From CAZOWL01 sp964583605 (GTDB taxonomy: Bacteria > Pseudomonadota > Gammaproteobacteria > Chromatiales > Chromatiaceae): DNA of 64,000 bases. The notes beneath the pieces were generated by a model. The model saw only the letters and a list, made by a program, of their open reading frames with translations. It had not been told where the DNA came from and did no database searches. The first letter of the stretch is position 1. Every line of letters begins with the position of its first letter. Position numbers and translations under genes: made by a program. The stretch covers positions 186,001-250,000 of the forward strand of contig CAZOWL010000001.1 in the NCBI GenBank assembly GCA_964583605.1. Direction: 5' to 3'. Below, in pieces: positions 8,061 to 17,057 of the stretch.

Positions 8061-10235
8061 ATGACAGATCGCATCACTGTCGGCGGCCTACGCATCGCGA
8101 AGGCACTATTCGACCTGATCGGACAAGAGGTCGCGCCTGGCACCGGCGTTACCGTCTCCCAGTTCTTCAACGAGCTCGATCGGATCATCCGCGATCTAGC
8201 CCCTCGCAATCGTGAGCTGCTTGCGCAGCGCGACGCGCTGCAGGCGCAGCTCGATGACTGGCATCGCGCACGCCGCGGCACGCCCATCGATACCGACGCC
8301 TATCGACGCTTCCTCTCTGAGATTGGATACCTCGCGCCCGAGGTGGAGGACTTCACCGTCACGACGGCAGGGATCGATCGCGAGATCGCCGAGGTCGCTG
8401 GACCGCAGCTCGTCGTCCCCGTCAGCAATGCGCGCTACGCGCTGAACGCCGCCAATGCCCGCTGGGGCAGTCTCTACGACGCCCTTTATGGCACCGACGC
8501 CATCCCCGAAGACGAGGGCCGCGAGCGCCGGGCGACATACAATCCAATCCGCGGGGCCGCGGTCGTCGCGCACGCCAACGCCTTTCTTGACCAGGCTGCG
8601 CCGCTCACGCGCCGATCACACGGCGACGCGATCGGCTACCGGATCGAGGAAGGCGAGCTGGTCGTGCACCTCCCGGACAACAGTACGACATCGCTCGCTA
8701 ACCCGAGTCAACTCGCTGGTCTTAGCGGCGCGACGGAGACGCCCAGCGCGATCCTGCTGGTCAATCACGGCCTGCACATCGAGATCCAGATCGATCCCAC
8801 CCATCCGATCGGCCAGGAGAGTCCGGCGGGGGTGAAGGATATCCTGCTCGAGTCGGCGATCACGACGATCCAGGATTGCGAGGATTCGGTCGCCGCGGTC
8901 GATACGGCCGACAAGATCACCGTCTATCGCAACTGGCTCGGCTTGATGAAAGGCGACCTGACGACCCGATTCAGCAAGGCCGGACGGATGACCGACCGGG
9001 CGCTGGAGCCCGATCGTCGCTACACGGCTCCAGATGGCACGCCACTGCAGCTGCCCGGCCGCTCGCTGATGCTGGTACGCAACGTCGGGCATCTCATGAC
9101 CACCGATGCCGTGCTGACAGCCGACGGCGAAGAGATCCCCGAGGGCATTCTCGACGGCATGGTCACGGTGCTGGCCGCCATCCACGACATCCGGGGCCTC
9201 GGCCGCTTCCGCAATTCGTCCACCGGCAGTGTCTACATCGTCAAGCCGAAGATGCATGGGCCCGAGGAGGCCGCCTTCACCGTCACCCTCTTCGAGCGCA
9301 TCGAGCAGGCCTTCGGTCTGCCGAGAAACACGATCAAGATCGGCATCATGGACGAGGAACGGCGCACGACATTGAACCTCAAGGCCTGCATCCATGCCGC
9401 CCGCGAGCGCGTCATCTTCATCAATACAGGCTTTCTCGATCGAACGGGCGACGAGATCCACACCATCATGGAGGCCGGACCGGTGCGGCGCAAAGGGGAC
9501 ATGAAGACCGCCTCCTGGCTCCTCGCCTACGAGGACTGGAACGTGGACATCGGTCTCGCCTGCGGACTCCCCGGTCACGCCCAGATCGGCAAAGGGATGT
9601 GGACCATGCCGGATCGGATGCATGACATGCTCGCCACCAAGCAGGCCCACCCGATGGCCGGTGCGAGCTGCGCTTGGGTGCCCTCCCCAACCGCTGCGAC
9701 ACTGCACGCGCTGCACTACCATCAGGTCGATGTCGCGGCGCGCCAGACCGACATCGCGGCTGGCGGCCCCCGCGCCAAGCTCGATACCCTGCTCGAGATT
9801 CCGGTCGATCCCGAGGCCAACTGGACGGCGGAGGAGATCCAGCTCGAGCTCGATAACAACTGCCAGGGCATCCTTGGCTATGTGGTGCGCTGGATCGACC
9901 AGGGCATCGGCTGCTCGAAGGTGCCGGACATCTCGAACATCGGCCTGATGGAGGACCGCGCCACGCTCCGCATCTCCAGCCAGCATATCGCCAACTGGCT
10001 GCACCACGGCATCGTCGCGCGCGAGCAGGTGCTGGAGACATTGAAGCGCATGGCGAGAGTCGTCGATGAACAGAACGCCGGTGACCCGCTTTATCGAACG
10101 ATGGCCCCGGGCTTCGACGGCATCCCCTTCCAGGCCGCTTGCGACCTCATTTTCCTCGGACGATCAGTCGCGAATGGCTACACCGAGCCGACGCTCCATG
10201 CGCGGCGTCGCGAGGCCAAAGCGGCGGCGCAATAG
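8061..10235 (+). CDS. glcB: malate synthase G
   Basis: 724 residues, the length of the G isoform (the A form is about 530). It condenses glyoxylate with acetyl-CoA to malate, for growth on acetate or glycolate. Recognisable blocks are VPVSNARYALNAANARWGSLYDALYGTDAIP, interrupted only by family-typical spacing, then ILLESAITTIQDCEDSVAAV, FIKPKMHG-like VKPKMHGPEE, and GIMDEERRTTLNLKACI. The start ATG is preceded by GAGGGAGGG. No isocitrate lyase is in the window. A TTGAGC box near 7962 with a TTAAGG 17 bases on could be its promoter, but that is weak. Confidence 0.96.
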   Translation: MTDRITVGGLRIAKALFDLIGQEVAPGTGVTVSQFFNELDRIIRDLAPRNRELLAQRDALQAQLDDWHRARRGTPIDTDAYRRFLSEIGYLAPEVEDFTVTTAGIDREIAEVAGPQLVVPVSNARYALNAANARWGSLYDALYGTDAIPEDEGRERRATYNPIRGAAVVAHANAFLDQAAPLTRRSHGDAIGYRIEEGELVVHLPDNSTTSLANPSQLAGLSGATETPSAILLVNHGLHIEIQIDPTHPIGQESPAGVKDILLESAITTIQDCEDSVAAVDTADKITVYRNWLGLMKGDLTTRFSKAGRMTDRALEPDRRYTAPDGTPLQLPGRSLMLVRNVGHLMTTDAVLTADGEEIPEGILDGMVTVLAAIHDIRGLGRFRNSSTGSVYIVKPKMHGPEEAAFTVTLFERIEQAFGLPRNTIKIGIMDEERRTTLNLKACIHAARERVIFINTGFLDRTGDEIHTIMEAGPVRRKGDMKTASWLLAYEDWNVDIGLACGLPGHAQIGKGMWTMPDRMHDMLATKQAHPMAGASCAWVPSPTAATLHALHYHQVDVAARQTDIAAGGPRAKLDTLLEIPVDPEANWTAEEIQLELDNNCQGILGYVVRWIDQGIGCSKVPDISNIGLMEDRATLRISSQHIANWLHHGIVAREQVLETLKRMARVVDEQNAGDPLYRTMAPGFDGIPFQAACDLIFLGRSVANGYTEPTLHARRREAKAAAQ

Positions 10236-10299
10236 CACACAGCGCTAATGGGCGAGTCGCGCTTCAGCTCATGATCCATATCATTGACTGCTCCCGTCA

Positions 10300-10965
10300 T
10301 CATTGCTCGTAGACAAGACGCTCGGAATCCACCCCGAGGCCAAGGAGACCATCGTTCACCGACTGGACGAAGGCGTCTGGCCCACAGACATAGAAGTACT
10401 GATCCGTATCGTCGATGTGGCCCCGCAGATAACCGGCATCGATGCGTCGGCCTTCGTTGCACGAGCTGTGCTCACGCGTGTAAGTGAAGAGCGCCTGCTC
10501 GCCAAGGTAATGACGCAGCTCTTGACCACAGATGAGATCCGCCTCGGTCTTGTTCGAATAGAACAAGCGATGCCCATCGAGCGTGCCTTGGTCTGCCAGA
10601 CGGCGCAAGATCGCCAAAAAGGGCGTAATGCCGGCCCCGGCAGCAATGAAGACGCCTGGCCCCCTGTAGGTGATAGTCCCGAACGACTCGCTGAGCGAAA
10701 GGGGTGCGCCCGGCTCGAGATCGTGCAAGGCCACTGTGAAGCCGTCGGACTCCGGGTAACGTTTGATCGTGAATTCCAGAACCTGATCGCCCGGCAGACA
10801 GGTCGGCGTGAAGGGGTGCCCCTGCCCCTTCCAGGGCTCACGATCGATGGCGAGCTCGACACCCTGGCCGGGCTCGAACGAGAGCCCCTCGGGCCGAGAG
10901 ACGACGAAGCGTCGCGTGTCGTGTGTGACAAATCCGCTCATGAGCAGCGTCGCGGAGTAAGGCAT
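10300..10965 (-). CDS. FNR-like FAD/NAD(P)H flavodoxin or ferredoxin reductase
   Basis: 221 residues, a compact ferredoxin-NADP reductase fold without a fused ferredoxin. An N-terminal beta-barrel should hold the flavin (FEPGQGVELAIDREPW then HPFTPT in place of the classic RxYS/T). The nucleotide domain shows GAGITPFLAILRRL and ends with YVCGPDAFV and a C-terminal Tyr two residues before the end. It would move electrons between NAD(P)H and a small carrier. The ATG at 10965 has GAGGG upstream; a GTG nine bases earlier is the alternative. A frameshifted copy of its N-terminal part lies at 12820-12921. Confidence 0.85.
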   Translation of the reverse strand: MPYSATLLMSGFVTHDTRRFVVSRPEGLSFEPGQGVELAIDREPWKGQGHPFTPTCLPGDQVLEFTIKRYPESDGFTVALHDLEPGAPLSLSESFGTITYRGPGVFIAAGAGITPFLAILRRLADQGTLDGHRLFYSNKTEADLICGQELRHYLGEQALFTYTREHSSCNEGRRIDAGYLRGHIDDTDQYFYVCGPDAFVQSVNDGLLGLGVDSERLVYEQ

Positions 10966-11524
10966 GGCGGGCACCCTCTATCAGCTTCCACTCAGTCCTC
11001 GATACGCTCGATACGGCCGGGCAATGACAAGGAGTCGCGGAGCCACGGCATCGACTGTCCGAACCCTCGCCCGTGCCGATCACGATTACAGAAGATCCGG
11101 ACGACGGACCCTTCAACCGATGCGAGCGGTTTCGTGCTTCTGCCACCACTCGTGCATCGGATCTGGGCCCTTATGGCGCTTTGCAAGTCCTCTGCCGAAA
11201 CAGGTGAGACTGATGCCCACGGTGCTGAAGGACCTCCGATGCGACCTTAGGGGCTGACGAAGCCACCGCTCCGCACGGTGGTTCTCACGCCCCTCTGGTT
11301 GAAAAACACCAGGTGCCGTGGGACGACGGAAGCGGTCCATAGGCAATGCGCTGACGGCCTCGTGCAACCGCGCGCGTCCGCCACCAGAGGCCGCCGGACG
11401 AACCGGTCCCGGCATGCCTCCCTTTCGGTCTAGGTATGGGAGAGAAGCGGCCCGCGGGAGAGCCGCCAGTCGGCCGGCGAGTCATGCGCCCGGGATCGGC
11501 GCCGATCCGACCCTCTTGTGAGAG
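10966..11524. other. intergenic region, no recognised gene
   Basis: 560 bases upstream of the reductase and downstream of the hemerythrin genes. Short frames exist on both strands but none shows a family motif, a good ribosome site and consistent codon use together. A minus-strand frame ending at 10992 is the least poor. Confidence 0.4.
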
Positions 11525-12013
11525 TCAGACGGCCCGATCCCGGACTTGCTGCAGATACGCCGCATAGCTCACATCGCTACGCAGGATATGCCCAACGGTG
11601 ACGCCGAGCATGAAATTCAGCACGACGAGGGCCTTCTCATGAAACGGCCAGTCGAATCCGCTCGTCGACAAGCGCTTCCGAACGAACTCGAACTCTGCCA
11701 GCATCGCAGCATGTTGGCCGCGGTGATCATCCAAGCCGGGATAACCGATTTCGGCCAACAGATCCTCTTCGTATCGGAAATGCCCCGCGATCGCCTTGCC
11801 GAATCGATCGAATAAGGCCACGAGTCGGCCGTCGTTGGCCTGTTCCCTTGACAGCTCACAGGCTCCCAGTGCCAGCTCGAAAATCAGCTGATGCTGGCCG
11901 TCGATGCTGGGCTCGTCGACGCGGAAATTGTCACTCCAGCTGAGCAGTGGCTTCAGGGAATGAAACGCCAAACCCTGAAGCGCACTGACCCGCCTCCCGA
12001 TATCCTCATGCAT
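11525..12013 (-). CDS. bacteriohemerythrin
   Basis: 162 residues. It is a four-helix O2-binding protein with a non-haem di-iron site, used for oxygen storage, delivery or sensing in microaerophiles. Ligand positions are visible: DGQHQLIFELA, HFRYEEDLL, DDHRGQHAAML and, near the C-terminus, GHILRSDVSYAAYL. Upstream of the ATG is GGAGGG at seven bases. It lies 33 bases downstream of a second hemerythrin and is probably co-transcribed with it. The last ~39 codons recur, still in frame, as a relic at 13613-13732. Confidence 0.93.
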   Translation of the reverse strand: MHEDIGRRVSALQGLAFHSLKPLLSWSDNFRVDEPSIDGQHQLIFELALGACELSREQANDGRLVALFDRFGKAIAGHFRYEEDLLAEIGYPGLDDHRGQHAAMLAEFEFVRKRLSTSGFDWPFHEKALVVLNFMLGVTVGHILRSDVSYAAYLQQVRDRAV

Positions 12014-12046
12014 CTGCGGCCCTCCACTGGACGACGATGCTCGGTT

Positions 12047-12613
12047 CTAACGGTTTTGTAACGCGAACGCAATCCCGATTTGCGCTGGAGCGAAGGCGCG
12101 GAAAGAATCCGCCCATGGCGTCCGCCGTTGTCGGCTTGCCGGCCTCCATCCCTTGGCCGTGCGATCCTTGCGGTCAGTCTGGGCTACCGATCGCCAGTAG
12201 TACCGCGCGAAGCCGCGATCCTCGTCGATGTGATCGAAGAGCCATTCCTTCAGCGCCTCCAGGCCCTCCTCGTCGATCCGGGGCGCCTTGGTGACGCTGA
12301 GTCGACGGTGAAGATCCACAAGCTCGGCAATGTGCAGGGCGTGCTCGTTCGCATGTGTCGAGCACTCCGGGTAACCGATACCCCGGAGGAACGCCTCTTC
12401 GGTCACGAAATGGCGACGCAGATGATCGATCAGATCTTGCAGCCGATCGAGGAGGCCATTCCAGCCCGCCTCGTGCGGATCACTGCCGCGACCGCCTGGA
12501 TCTCTCCCTACCTCGATCAGTCGATTGAAGAGCCGCACCATCTCTCGGTGATCGGCGTCGAGACGCCCGATCCCAAGGAGCCACTCATCGCGCCAAGTCA
12601 AAGGTGATGACAT
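12047..12613 (-). CDS. bacteriohemerythrin-like protein
   Basis: 188 residues, first gene of the two-gene hemerythrin unit. The iron-ligand pattern is present: ADHREMVRLFNRL, HLRRHFVTEEAFL, STHANEHALHIAEL and LFDHIDEDRGFARY. After the hemerythrin fold (about 140 residues) it has a basic, disordered-looking tail with RKDRTAKG and RRTPWADSF, absent from the neighbour. GAGG lies about nine bases before the ATG. The two paralogues differ strongly, so they may bind O2 with different affinity or have different partners. Confidence 0.9.
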   Translation of the reverse strand: MSSPLTWRDEWLLGIGRLDADHREMVRLFNRLIEVGRDPGGRGSDPHEAGWNGLLDRLQDLIDHLRRHFVTEEAFLRGIGYPECSTHANEHALHIAELVDLHRRLSVTKAPRIDEEGLEALKEWLFDHIDEDRGFARYYWRSVAQTDRKDRTAKGWRPASRQRRTPWADSFRAFAPAQIGIAFALQNR

Positions 12614-12650
12614 GAACCGGACCTCTAGGTGTGTTGGCCACCCCCCTCCC

Positions 12651-12771
12651 TAACGATCATGGGGCGAGCCACCCCAGACCATGACATGTCGCCTCGCCCC
12701 TGATCGTTCCCTCACCCCAACCCTCTCCCAGAGGGCGAGGGAGCAAAGGTGCTTCGCGAATTTCATAGTAA
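12651..12771 (+). repeat. dispersed palindromic repeat, copy 3
   Basis: Same unit as copy 1, slightly diverged in the first arm. Its end abuts a 42-bp duplicate of the 3' end of the ABC permease gene, as if the repeat marked a rearrangement junction. Confidence 0.85.
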
Positions 12772-12810
12772 GACTCGCGCAGGGCCACCGTCACCGGCAG
12801 AGTGGCCGCC
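12769..12810 (-). pseudogene. duplicated 3' end of the ABC permease gene
   Basis: These 42 bases are identical to 13806-13847, the last 14 codons of the permease (TLPVTVALRES) less the first base of its stop. Nothing else of the permease is here. The fragment joins repeat copy 3 on one side and a relic of the reductase gene on the other. Confidence 0.85.
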
Positions 12811-12819
12811 GAGCGCTGT

Positions 12820-12921
12820 CGTGAATTCAAGAACCTGGTCGCTCGGGAGGCGGGTCCGTGTGAAGGGATCCCCTGCCCCGCCCAGGGCTCACGATCGATG
12901 GCCAGCTCGACACCCCGTCCA
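12820..12921 (-). pseudogene. frameshifted fragment of an FNR-like reductase
   Basis: Read on the minus strand it gives GRGVELAIDREPW, almost the same as the intact reductase (GQGVELAIDREPW at 10300-10965). After a one-base loss it continues in another frame with DPFTRTRLPSDQVLEFT, matching HPFTPTCLPGDQVLEFT. The flavin-domain remainder and the whole nucleotide domain are missing. Confidence 0.85.
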
Positions 12922-12974
12922 GGATTGACGCGCACGACGCACTGGCGCATGGTTGTTCGCGGAGATGAAGCACG

Positions 12975-13568
12975 ATGCCGAGGGTTGTCGCCATGCACGC
13001 CAGACTAAGTCCGACGCTCTACGAACAGTTGGAGGCGCTCCCCGAGGGCCTTACAGGCGAGATCCTGGACGGTCAGCTCTATACGCAGCCCCGTCCTGCC
13101 GGACCCCACGCCCTCGCAGCAGCCGCTCTCGGAGCCGAGCTGTTCGGGCCGTTCCACCTCGGCCGAGGAGGACCCGGTGGGTGGTGGGTGCTGCTCGAGC
13201 CGGAGCTGCACTTTCTGCGTGACACGGAGGTCGAAGTTCCCGATCTAGCCGGTTGGCGACGCCAGCGGATGCCGCAGATCCCGAGTGGACACCGCTTTGA
13301 GGTCGTCCCTGACTGGGTCTGCGAGATCCTATCCAGCTCCACGGCGAGCAAGGATCGTGAGATCAAGATGCCGATCTATGCCAAGTATGGCGTCGCCCAT
13401 GCTTGGCTGCTTGATCCCCGGACCAGGGCCGTCGAGGCCTACGTTCTGCACAACGGTCGATGGCAGAACATCGGGCAGTTCGCCGGCGACTCGGCGGTCC
13501 AGATCCCGCCATTCGAGGCCGTGCCCATCGACCTCGCCGCGCTATGGGATGATGGAACCGGCTCGTAG
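12975..13568 (+). CDS. Uma2-family (DUF820) PD-(D/E)XK nuclease-fold protein
   Basis: 197 residues. The pattern fits the Uma2 family: YEQLEALPEGLTGEILDGQL at the start, EVPDLAGWRR (the PD of the nuclease core), WVCEILSSST (the E/D-x-K strand, here EIL with SKDREIKMPIYAKYGVAHAWLLDP). Uma2 proteins have a restriction-endonuclease-like fold and spread widely, often in many copies; their role is not firmly known. The ATG has GGAG about 13 bases upstream; an alternative start is the ATG at 12993. It begins right beside the reductase relic, so it may have arrived with the rearrangement. Confidence 0.85.
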   Translation: MPRVVAMHARLSPTLYEQLEALPEGLTGEILDGQLYTQPRPAGPHALAAAALGAELFGPFHLGRGGPGGWWVLLEPELHFLRDTEVEVPDLAGWRRQRMPQIPSGHRFEVVPDWVCEILSSSTASKDREIKMPIYAKYGVAHAWLLDPRTRAVEAYVLHNGRWQNIGQFAGDSAVQIPPFEAVPIDLAALWDDGTGS

Positions 13569-13612
13569 GGCGGGCAGCCTGTCCGCCGCGCGCGATGCCC
13601 CGGTTGCGAGAA

Positions 13613-13732
13613 TCAGGCCGACCGTTCCCGGACCTGCTGTAGGTACTCGGCATAGATCACGTCGCCCTGCAGGATATGACCAACGGTGACCCCGAGCATG
13701 AACTCGAGCACGACGAGCGCCTTCTCCTCAAC
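13613..13732 (-). pseudogene. 3' fragment of a bacteriohemerythrin gene
   Basis: 39 codons and a TGA, reading EEKALVVLEFMLGVTVGHIL then QGDVIYAEYLQQ. It aligns without gaps to the end of the intact hemerythrin at 11525, but with several substitutions, so it derives from a diverged copy rather than a very recent duplication. No start or first three helices remain. Confidence 0.85.
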
Positions 13733-13804
13733 CCCTTTCCCTAGCCCCTACCTCAGCCGGAGCGACGGGGCTTCAGCCGTTGTTTCAGCTGTCTTTGAGC
13801 GTTC

Positions 13805-15121
13805 CTAAGACTCGCGCAGGGCCACCGTCACCGGCAGAGTGGCCGCCCGGAGTGCGGGGAGAAGGCCGCCGAACAGGCCGATGCCAAGCGCCCAGTGCAG
13901 GCCACGGCCGATGAGTTCCGGGGTCACCTGGAACTGGAAGACGACCTGGCTGATGTTCGAGCCGAGGGTCGAGACCGTGAGCCCATGGAAGAGGCTCCAA
14001 GCAATGCCGGCGCCGAGGAGACCCCCGGCGAGGGCGAGCGTCATCGTCTCGAGCAAAACGGAGCCGACCACCGGCACCGCCGTGAAGCCCAAGGCCCGCA
14101 GGGTCGCGATCTCACGCGCGCGATGGGACACGGCCGTGTACATACTGTTCAAGGCGCCAAAACCGGCGCCGAGGGCCATGATCGCCGCGACACCGTACCC
14201 GACAGCGCGGATCGCGGTGGCCAGGCGCTCGGACTGCTTCGTGTAATAGGCGCGCGTGGTCTCCACGTCGACGCGCAGCCGCGGGTCGGCGAGGAGCGCG
14301 GCCCGCATCCGCTCGATCGCCGCGGGCTCGGTGAGCGCCGCCACGACGGACTGGAAACCGTTGCGGCGATGCGCGTCGGCCAGGGTCTCGGCATCCGTCC
14401 AGACCTCGGATTCGTGCGTATCCCCGGATGCGAAGACGCCGACGACCGGCCAGCCTTGATTGTTCATCCGGAGCTCCCCACCAAGCTCGAGCCCGCGAAA
14501 CTGGTGCCGGGCACCCTTACCGACGATCAGCTCGCGTCGCCCGGGCACGAAGCGGCGGCCCTCGATGATCCGCACCTGCGGTCGCACCTCCCAGACCATC
14601 GGACCGACCCCGCGCACCTCGACATTGGCCTCGGTGCGCGTCGAGCGCCTTGGAACCGTGGCGGCCAGTACGACATCGGCGGTGGCGATCGGGGTGTCGC
14701 GGCTGTCGCGCCTGACCCCGGGCGCCTGGGCGATCAGAGTCGCCGCCGAGCGCTCGAAGGCCGACGCGGTCTCGGAATTGGCGCCAGCGCGCAGGACGAT
14801 GGCCGTCTCCTCGTTGCCGGCGCGCGTCAGGGTCGCGGTGAAGCCGGCGGCCATCGCCTGCATCGCGACCAGGACCCCGACCACACCGGCGATCCCCACC
14901 ACGACGACCGATGTCGCACCCATCCGCTGCGGCACCGTCGCCAAGCCGACGCGCGTGATCGCCAGCGTCTGCCGGCCCTGGCGCGTAGTAGCGAGCCACA
15001 GGGCGAGAAGCCCAAGCAGGCCGACGAGATAGCCGGGCGGGGCGAGCCAGAGCCCCGCGAGCGCCACGGCCCCTAGGGTCCCGCCCAATCCTCGCCAATG
15101 CTTGATCTGTCGTCGCGGCAT
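13805..15121 (-). CDS. ABC transporter permease (MacB/FtsX family)
   Basis: 438 residues. N-terminal hydrophobic segments (two close together at about 13-45, then one near 70-90, VVVVGIAGVVGVLVAMQA), a large periplasmic domain, and three C-terminal membrane segments with the FtsX-type core (YGVAAIMALGAGFGALNSMYTAVSHRAREIATLRALG). It should form the membrane part of a MacB/LolCDE-type exporter together with the adjacent permease and ATPase. It is last in a four-gene operon, 12 bases after the other permease. The order adaptor-ATPase-permease-permease suggests export of a lipid, peptide or drug through a mechanotransmission mechanism; the cargo is unknown. Confidence 0.88.
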   Translation of the reverse strand: MPRRQIKHWRGLGGTLGAVALAGLWLAPPGYLVGLLGLLALWLATTRQGRQTLAITRVGLATVPQRMGATSVVVVGIAGVVGVLVAMQAMAAGFTATLTRAGNEETAIVLRAGANSETASAFERSAATLIAQAPGVRRDSRDTPIATADVVLAATVPRRSTRTEANVEVRGVGPMVWEVRPQVRIIEGRRFVPGRRELIVGKGARHQFRGLELGGELRMNNQGWPVVGVFASGDTHESEVWTDAETLADAHRRNGFQSVVAALTEPAAIERMRAALLADPRLRVDVETTRAYYTKQSERLATAIRAVGYGVAAIMALGAGFGALNSMYTAVSHRAREIATLRALGFTAVPVVGSVLLETMTLALAGGLLGAGIAWSLFHGLTVSTLGSNISQVVFQFQVTPELIGRGLHWALGIGLFGGLLPALRAATLPVTVALRES

Positions 15122-15133
15122 GGGCAGCCCCAG

Positions 15134-16294
15134 TCAGCGCTCGGCAAGCGCATCGACGATGCGCAGCCGCATCGCCCTCACCGCCGGGGGCAGACCGACG
15201 ACCAGGCCGATCGCCACCATCAGGCCTAGACCGATCAGCCAGGTCTCAGCGGGCATCACGACATTGAGCTGCCCGCCGCTGGCGCCGCGGATCACCGGCA
15301 GCGAGAGCCGCGCGAGCACGAGACCCAGGACACCGCCGGTCACGAGCAGCAGGATGGCCTCCGCGACGACGAGCTGGAGCACGAACCGGTTGGTGAAGCC
15401 CAACGTCTTGAGCACCGCCAGCTCCGGGATCCGCTCGCGGATGGCCTGCCCCATCGTATTGCCCGTCAACAGCACCAGCGTGAAGAAGACCGCGGCCATG
15501 ATCGCCGTGACGATGAGCCCGATGTCACCGATCTGGCGGGCGAAGGAGCGCTGGAAATCCCGCTCGCTGCGCGCCGCGGTCTCATACGTGGAATTTTCGA
15601 ATTGGTGGTCGATGGCCTGCGCAACCTGGTCGGCCCGCTGCGGATCCTCGACCCGCACGACGAACCAACCGACGGTGCCATGACCGAGCGTGCGCCCCTC
15701 ATCGAAGTAGTCGTAGCGGAACAGGAGCTGGCGCTCGAGCCCGCGTAGCTGAGGATCGGTGACACGATAGATGCCCACCAGGTCGAAGAGCCAACCAGTG
15801 GTGCCGTCCTTGTTCGGATACAGCGTGGCCTGCAATGGGATCTTGTCACCGACTCGCCACCCATAGCTCTCGGTGAGCGCCTCGCCGACGACCGCGCCGG
15901 TGCGGGTCGTGAGGAAGGCACGCCGTTGCTCGGGTGGCAGCTCGAATTCCGGATAGAGATCCAGGTATGCCGCCGGGCTGACGGCCATGTTGGCGAAGAA
16001 GTTCTTCGGGTCCTAGTAGATGCCGCCGAACCAATCGCCGTGGGCGATCTGCTTGACGCCGGGCACCGCGGCGATGCGCTCTAGATAGGAGGAGGGCAGC
16101 GTCTGGGTCAGAGACAGCTTCGATGACACGATGAGCCGGTCGATCCCAGTGGCACTCTCCGGCGCCGTGAAGGCCACCCGGACGGCATCGAGCAGCCCGA
16201 ACAACGCAAAGGCCGCCGCCACCGAGAGCAAGGTCAGCAGGGTGCGCGGCTTCTTGCGCAGCAGACCGGCGAGCAGCAGCGGCAGGTACCTCAT
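15134..16294 (-). pseudogene. ABC transporter permease (MacB/FtsX family) interrupted by an in-frame TAG
   Basis: 386 codons in one frame, with a single amber codon at 16013-16015 splitting it into 93- and 292-codon parts. Reading through gives ...DWFGGIY-stop-DPKNFFANMAVSP..., which is seamless, and CAG to TAG is the simplest cause. The N-terminal part has the first membrane segment (LLTLLSVAAAFALFGLLDAV); the rest has the periplasmic domain and the FtsX core (IGLIVTAIMAAVFFTLVLL, RIPELAVLKTLGFTNRFVL). The start overlaps the ATPase stop by four bases. Either the transporter is dead, the codon is suppressed, or the base is a sequencing error. An ATG just after the stop could allow reinitiation, but that product would lack the first membrane helix. 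Confidence 0.85.
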
Positions 16295-17040
16295 CCGACT
16301 TCCGCGTGCAGCCGCCCTTCGCCGTGCTCCTGTGTCGCGACCAATACGCCCTTGTCGAGGTACAGGATCCGCTTGGCGAACTCCGCTGCCTTGGGGTCGT
16401 GGGTGACCATGACCATCGTCTTGCCGTGCTCGCGGTTCAGCCGCTGCAGCAGGCCCAACACCTCCTCTGCGGAGTGGCGATCGAGATCGCCGGTCGGCTC
16501 ATCGCAGACGAGCAACGTCGGGTCGGACACGATCGCCCGGGCGATTGCGACACGCTGCTGCTGACCACCCGAGAGCTCGGTCGGCTTGTGGCTCGCGCGG
16601 TTCTCGAGCCCAACCAAACGCAACGCCAACGCGGCATTGCGCCGCCGGCGCGCCGCCGAGAGCCGCGTCAACAGCAGGGGCAGCTCGACATTCTTCTGCG
16701 CCGAGAGGGCCGGCAGTAGATTGTAGAACTGGAAGACGAAGCCGACGTGGGCGGCACGCCAGCTGGCGAGCATGCCCGCGGACATCTGATCGAGCCTCTG
16801 ACCGCCGACGAGGAGCACCCCCGCGCTCGGGACATCGAGTCCCGCGATCAGGTGCAGCAGGGTGCTCTTGCCGGAGCCGGACGGCCCCATCAACGCCAGG
16901 AAGTCGCCCTCCGGGATGTCCAGATGGACGTCATGCAGGGCCTCCACGCGCTGCCGGCCACGCTCATAGACCTTGCTGACGCCGCGCACGGCGACCAGGG
17001 GCGCCTGGCTTCGGCCGCTGCCGATCTCGGGCGGTCCCAT
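16291..17040 (-). CDS. ABC transporter ATP-binding protein (MacB/LolD type)
   Basis: 249 residues with all ABC ATPase motifs: Walker A GPSGSGKST, Q-loop FVFQFYNLLPALSAQKNVELP, signature LSGGQQQRVAIARA, Walker B LLVCDEPTGDLD and H-loop VMVTHDPKAA. The VELPLLL and DEPTGDLD context is typical of the LolD/MacB branch. It powers the two downstream permeases. It starts 18 bases after the adaptor gene and its ATGA overlaps the next gene, which implies translational coupling. Confidence 0.95.
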   Translation of the reverse strand: MGPPEIGSGRSQAPLVAVRGVSKVYERGRQRVEALHDVHLDIPEGDFLALMGPSGSGKSTLLHLIAGLDVPSAGVLLVGGQRLDQMSAGMLASWRAAHVGFVFQFYNLLPALSAQKNVELPLLLTRLSAARRRRNAALALRLVGLENRASHKPTELSGGQQQRVAIARAIVSDPTLLVCDEPTGDLDRHSAEEVLGLLQRLNREHGKTMVMVTHDPKAAEFAKRILYLDKGVLVATQEHGEGRLHAEVG

Positions 17041-17057
17041 CGCGTCCTGGCCTGGGC

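Noticed and set aside
8616..10007. 463-residue open frame antisense to malate synthase
   Set aside because: Shadow frame; the + strand protein is unambiguous.
10992..11186. Short minus-strand frame upstream of the FNR-like reductase
   Set aside because: 64 codons without motif or convincing start; not enough to call a gene.
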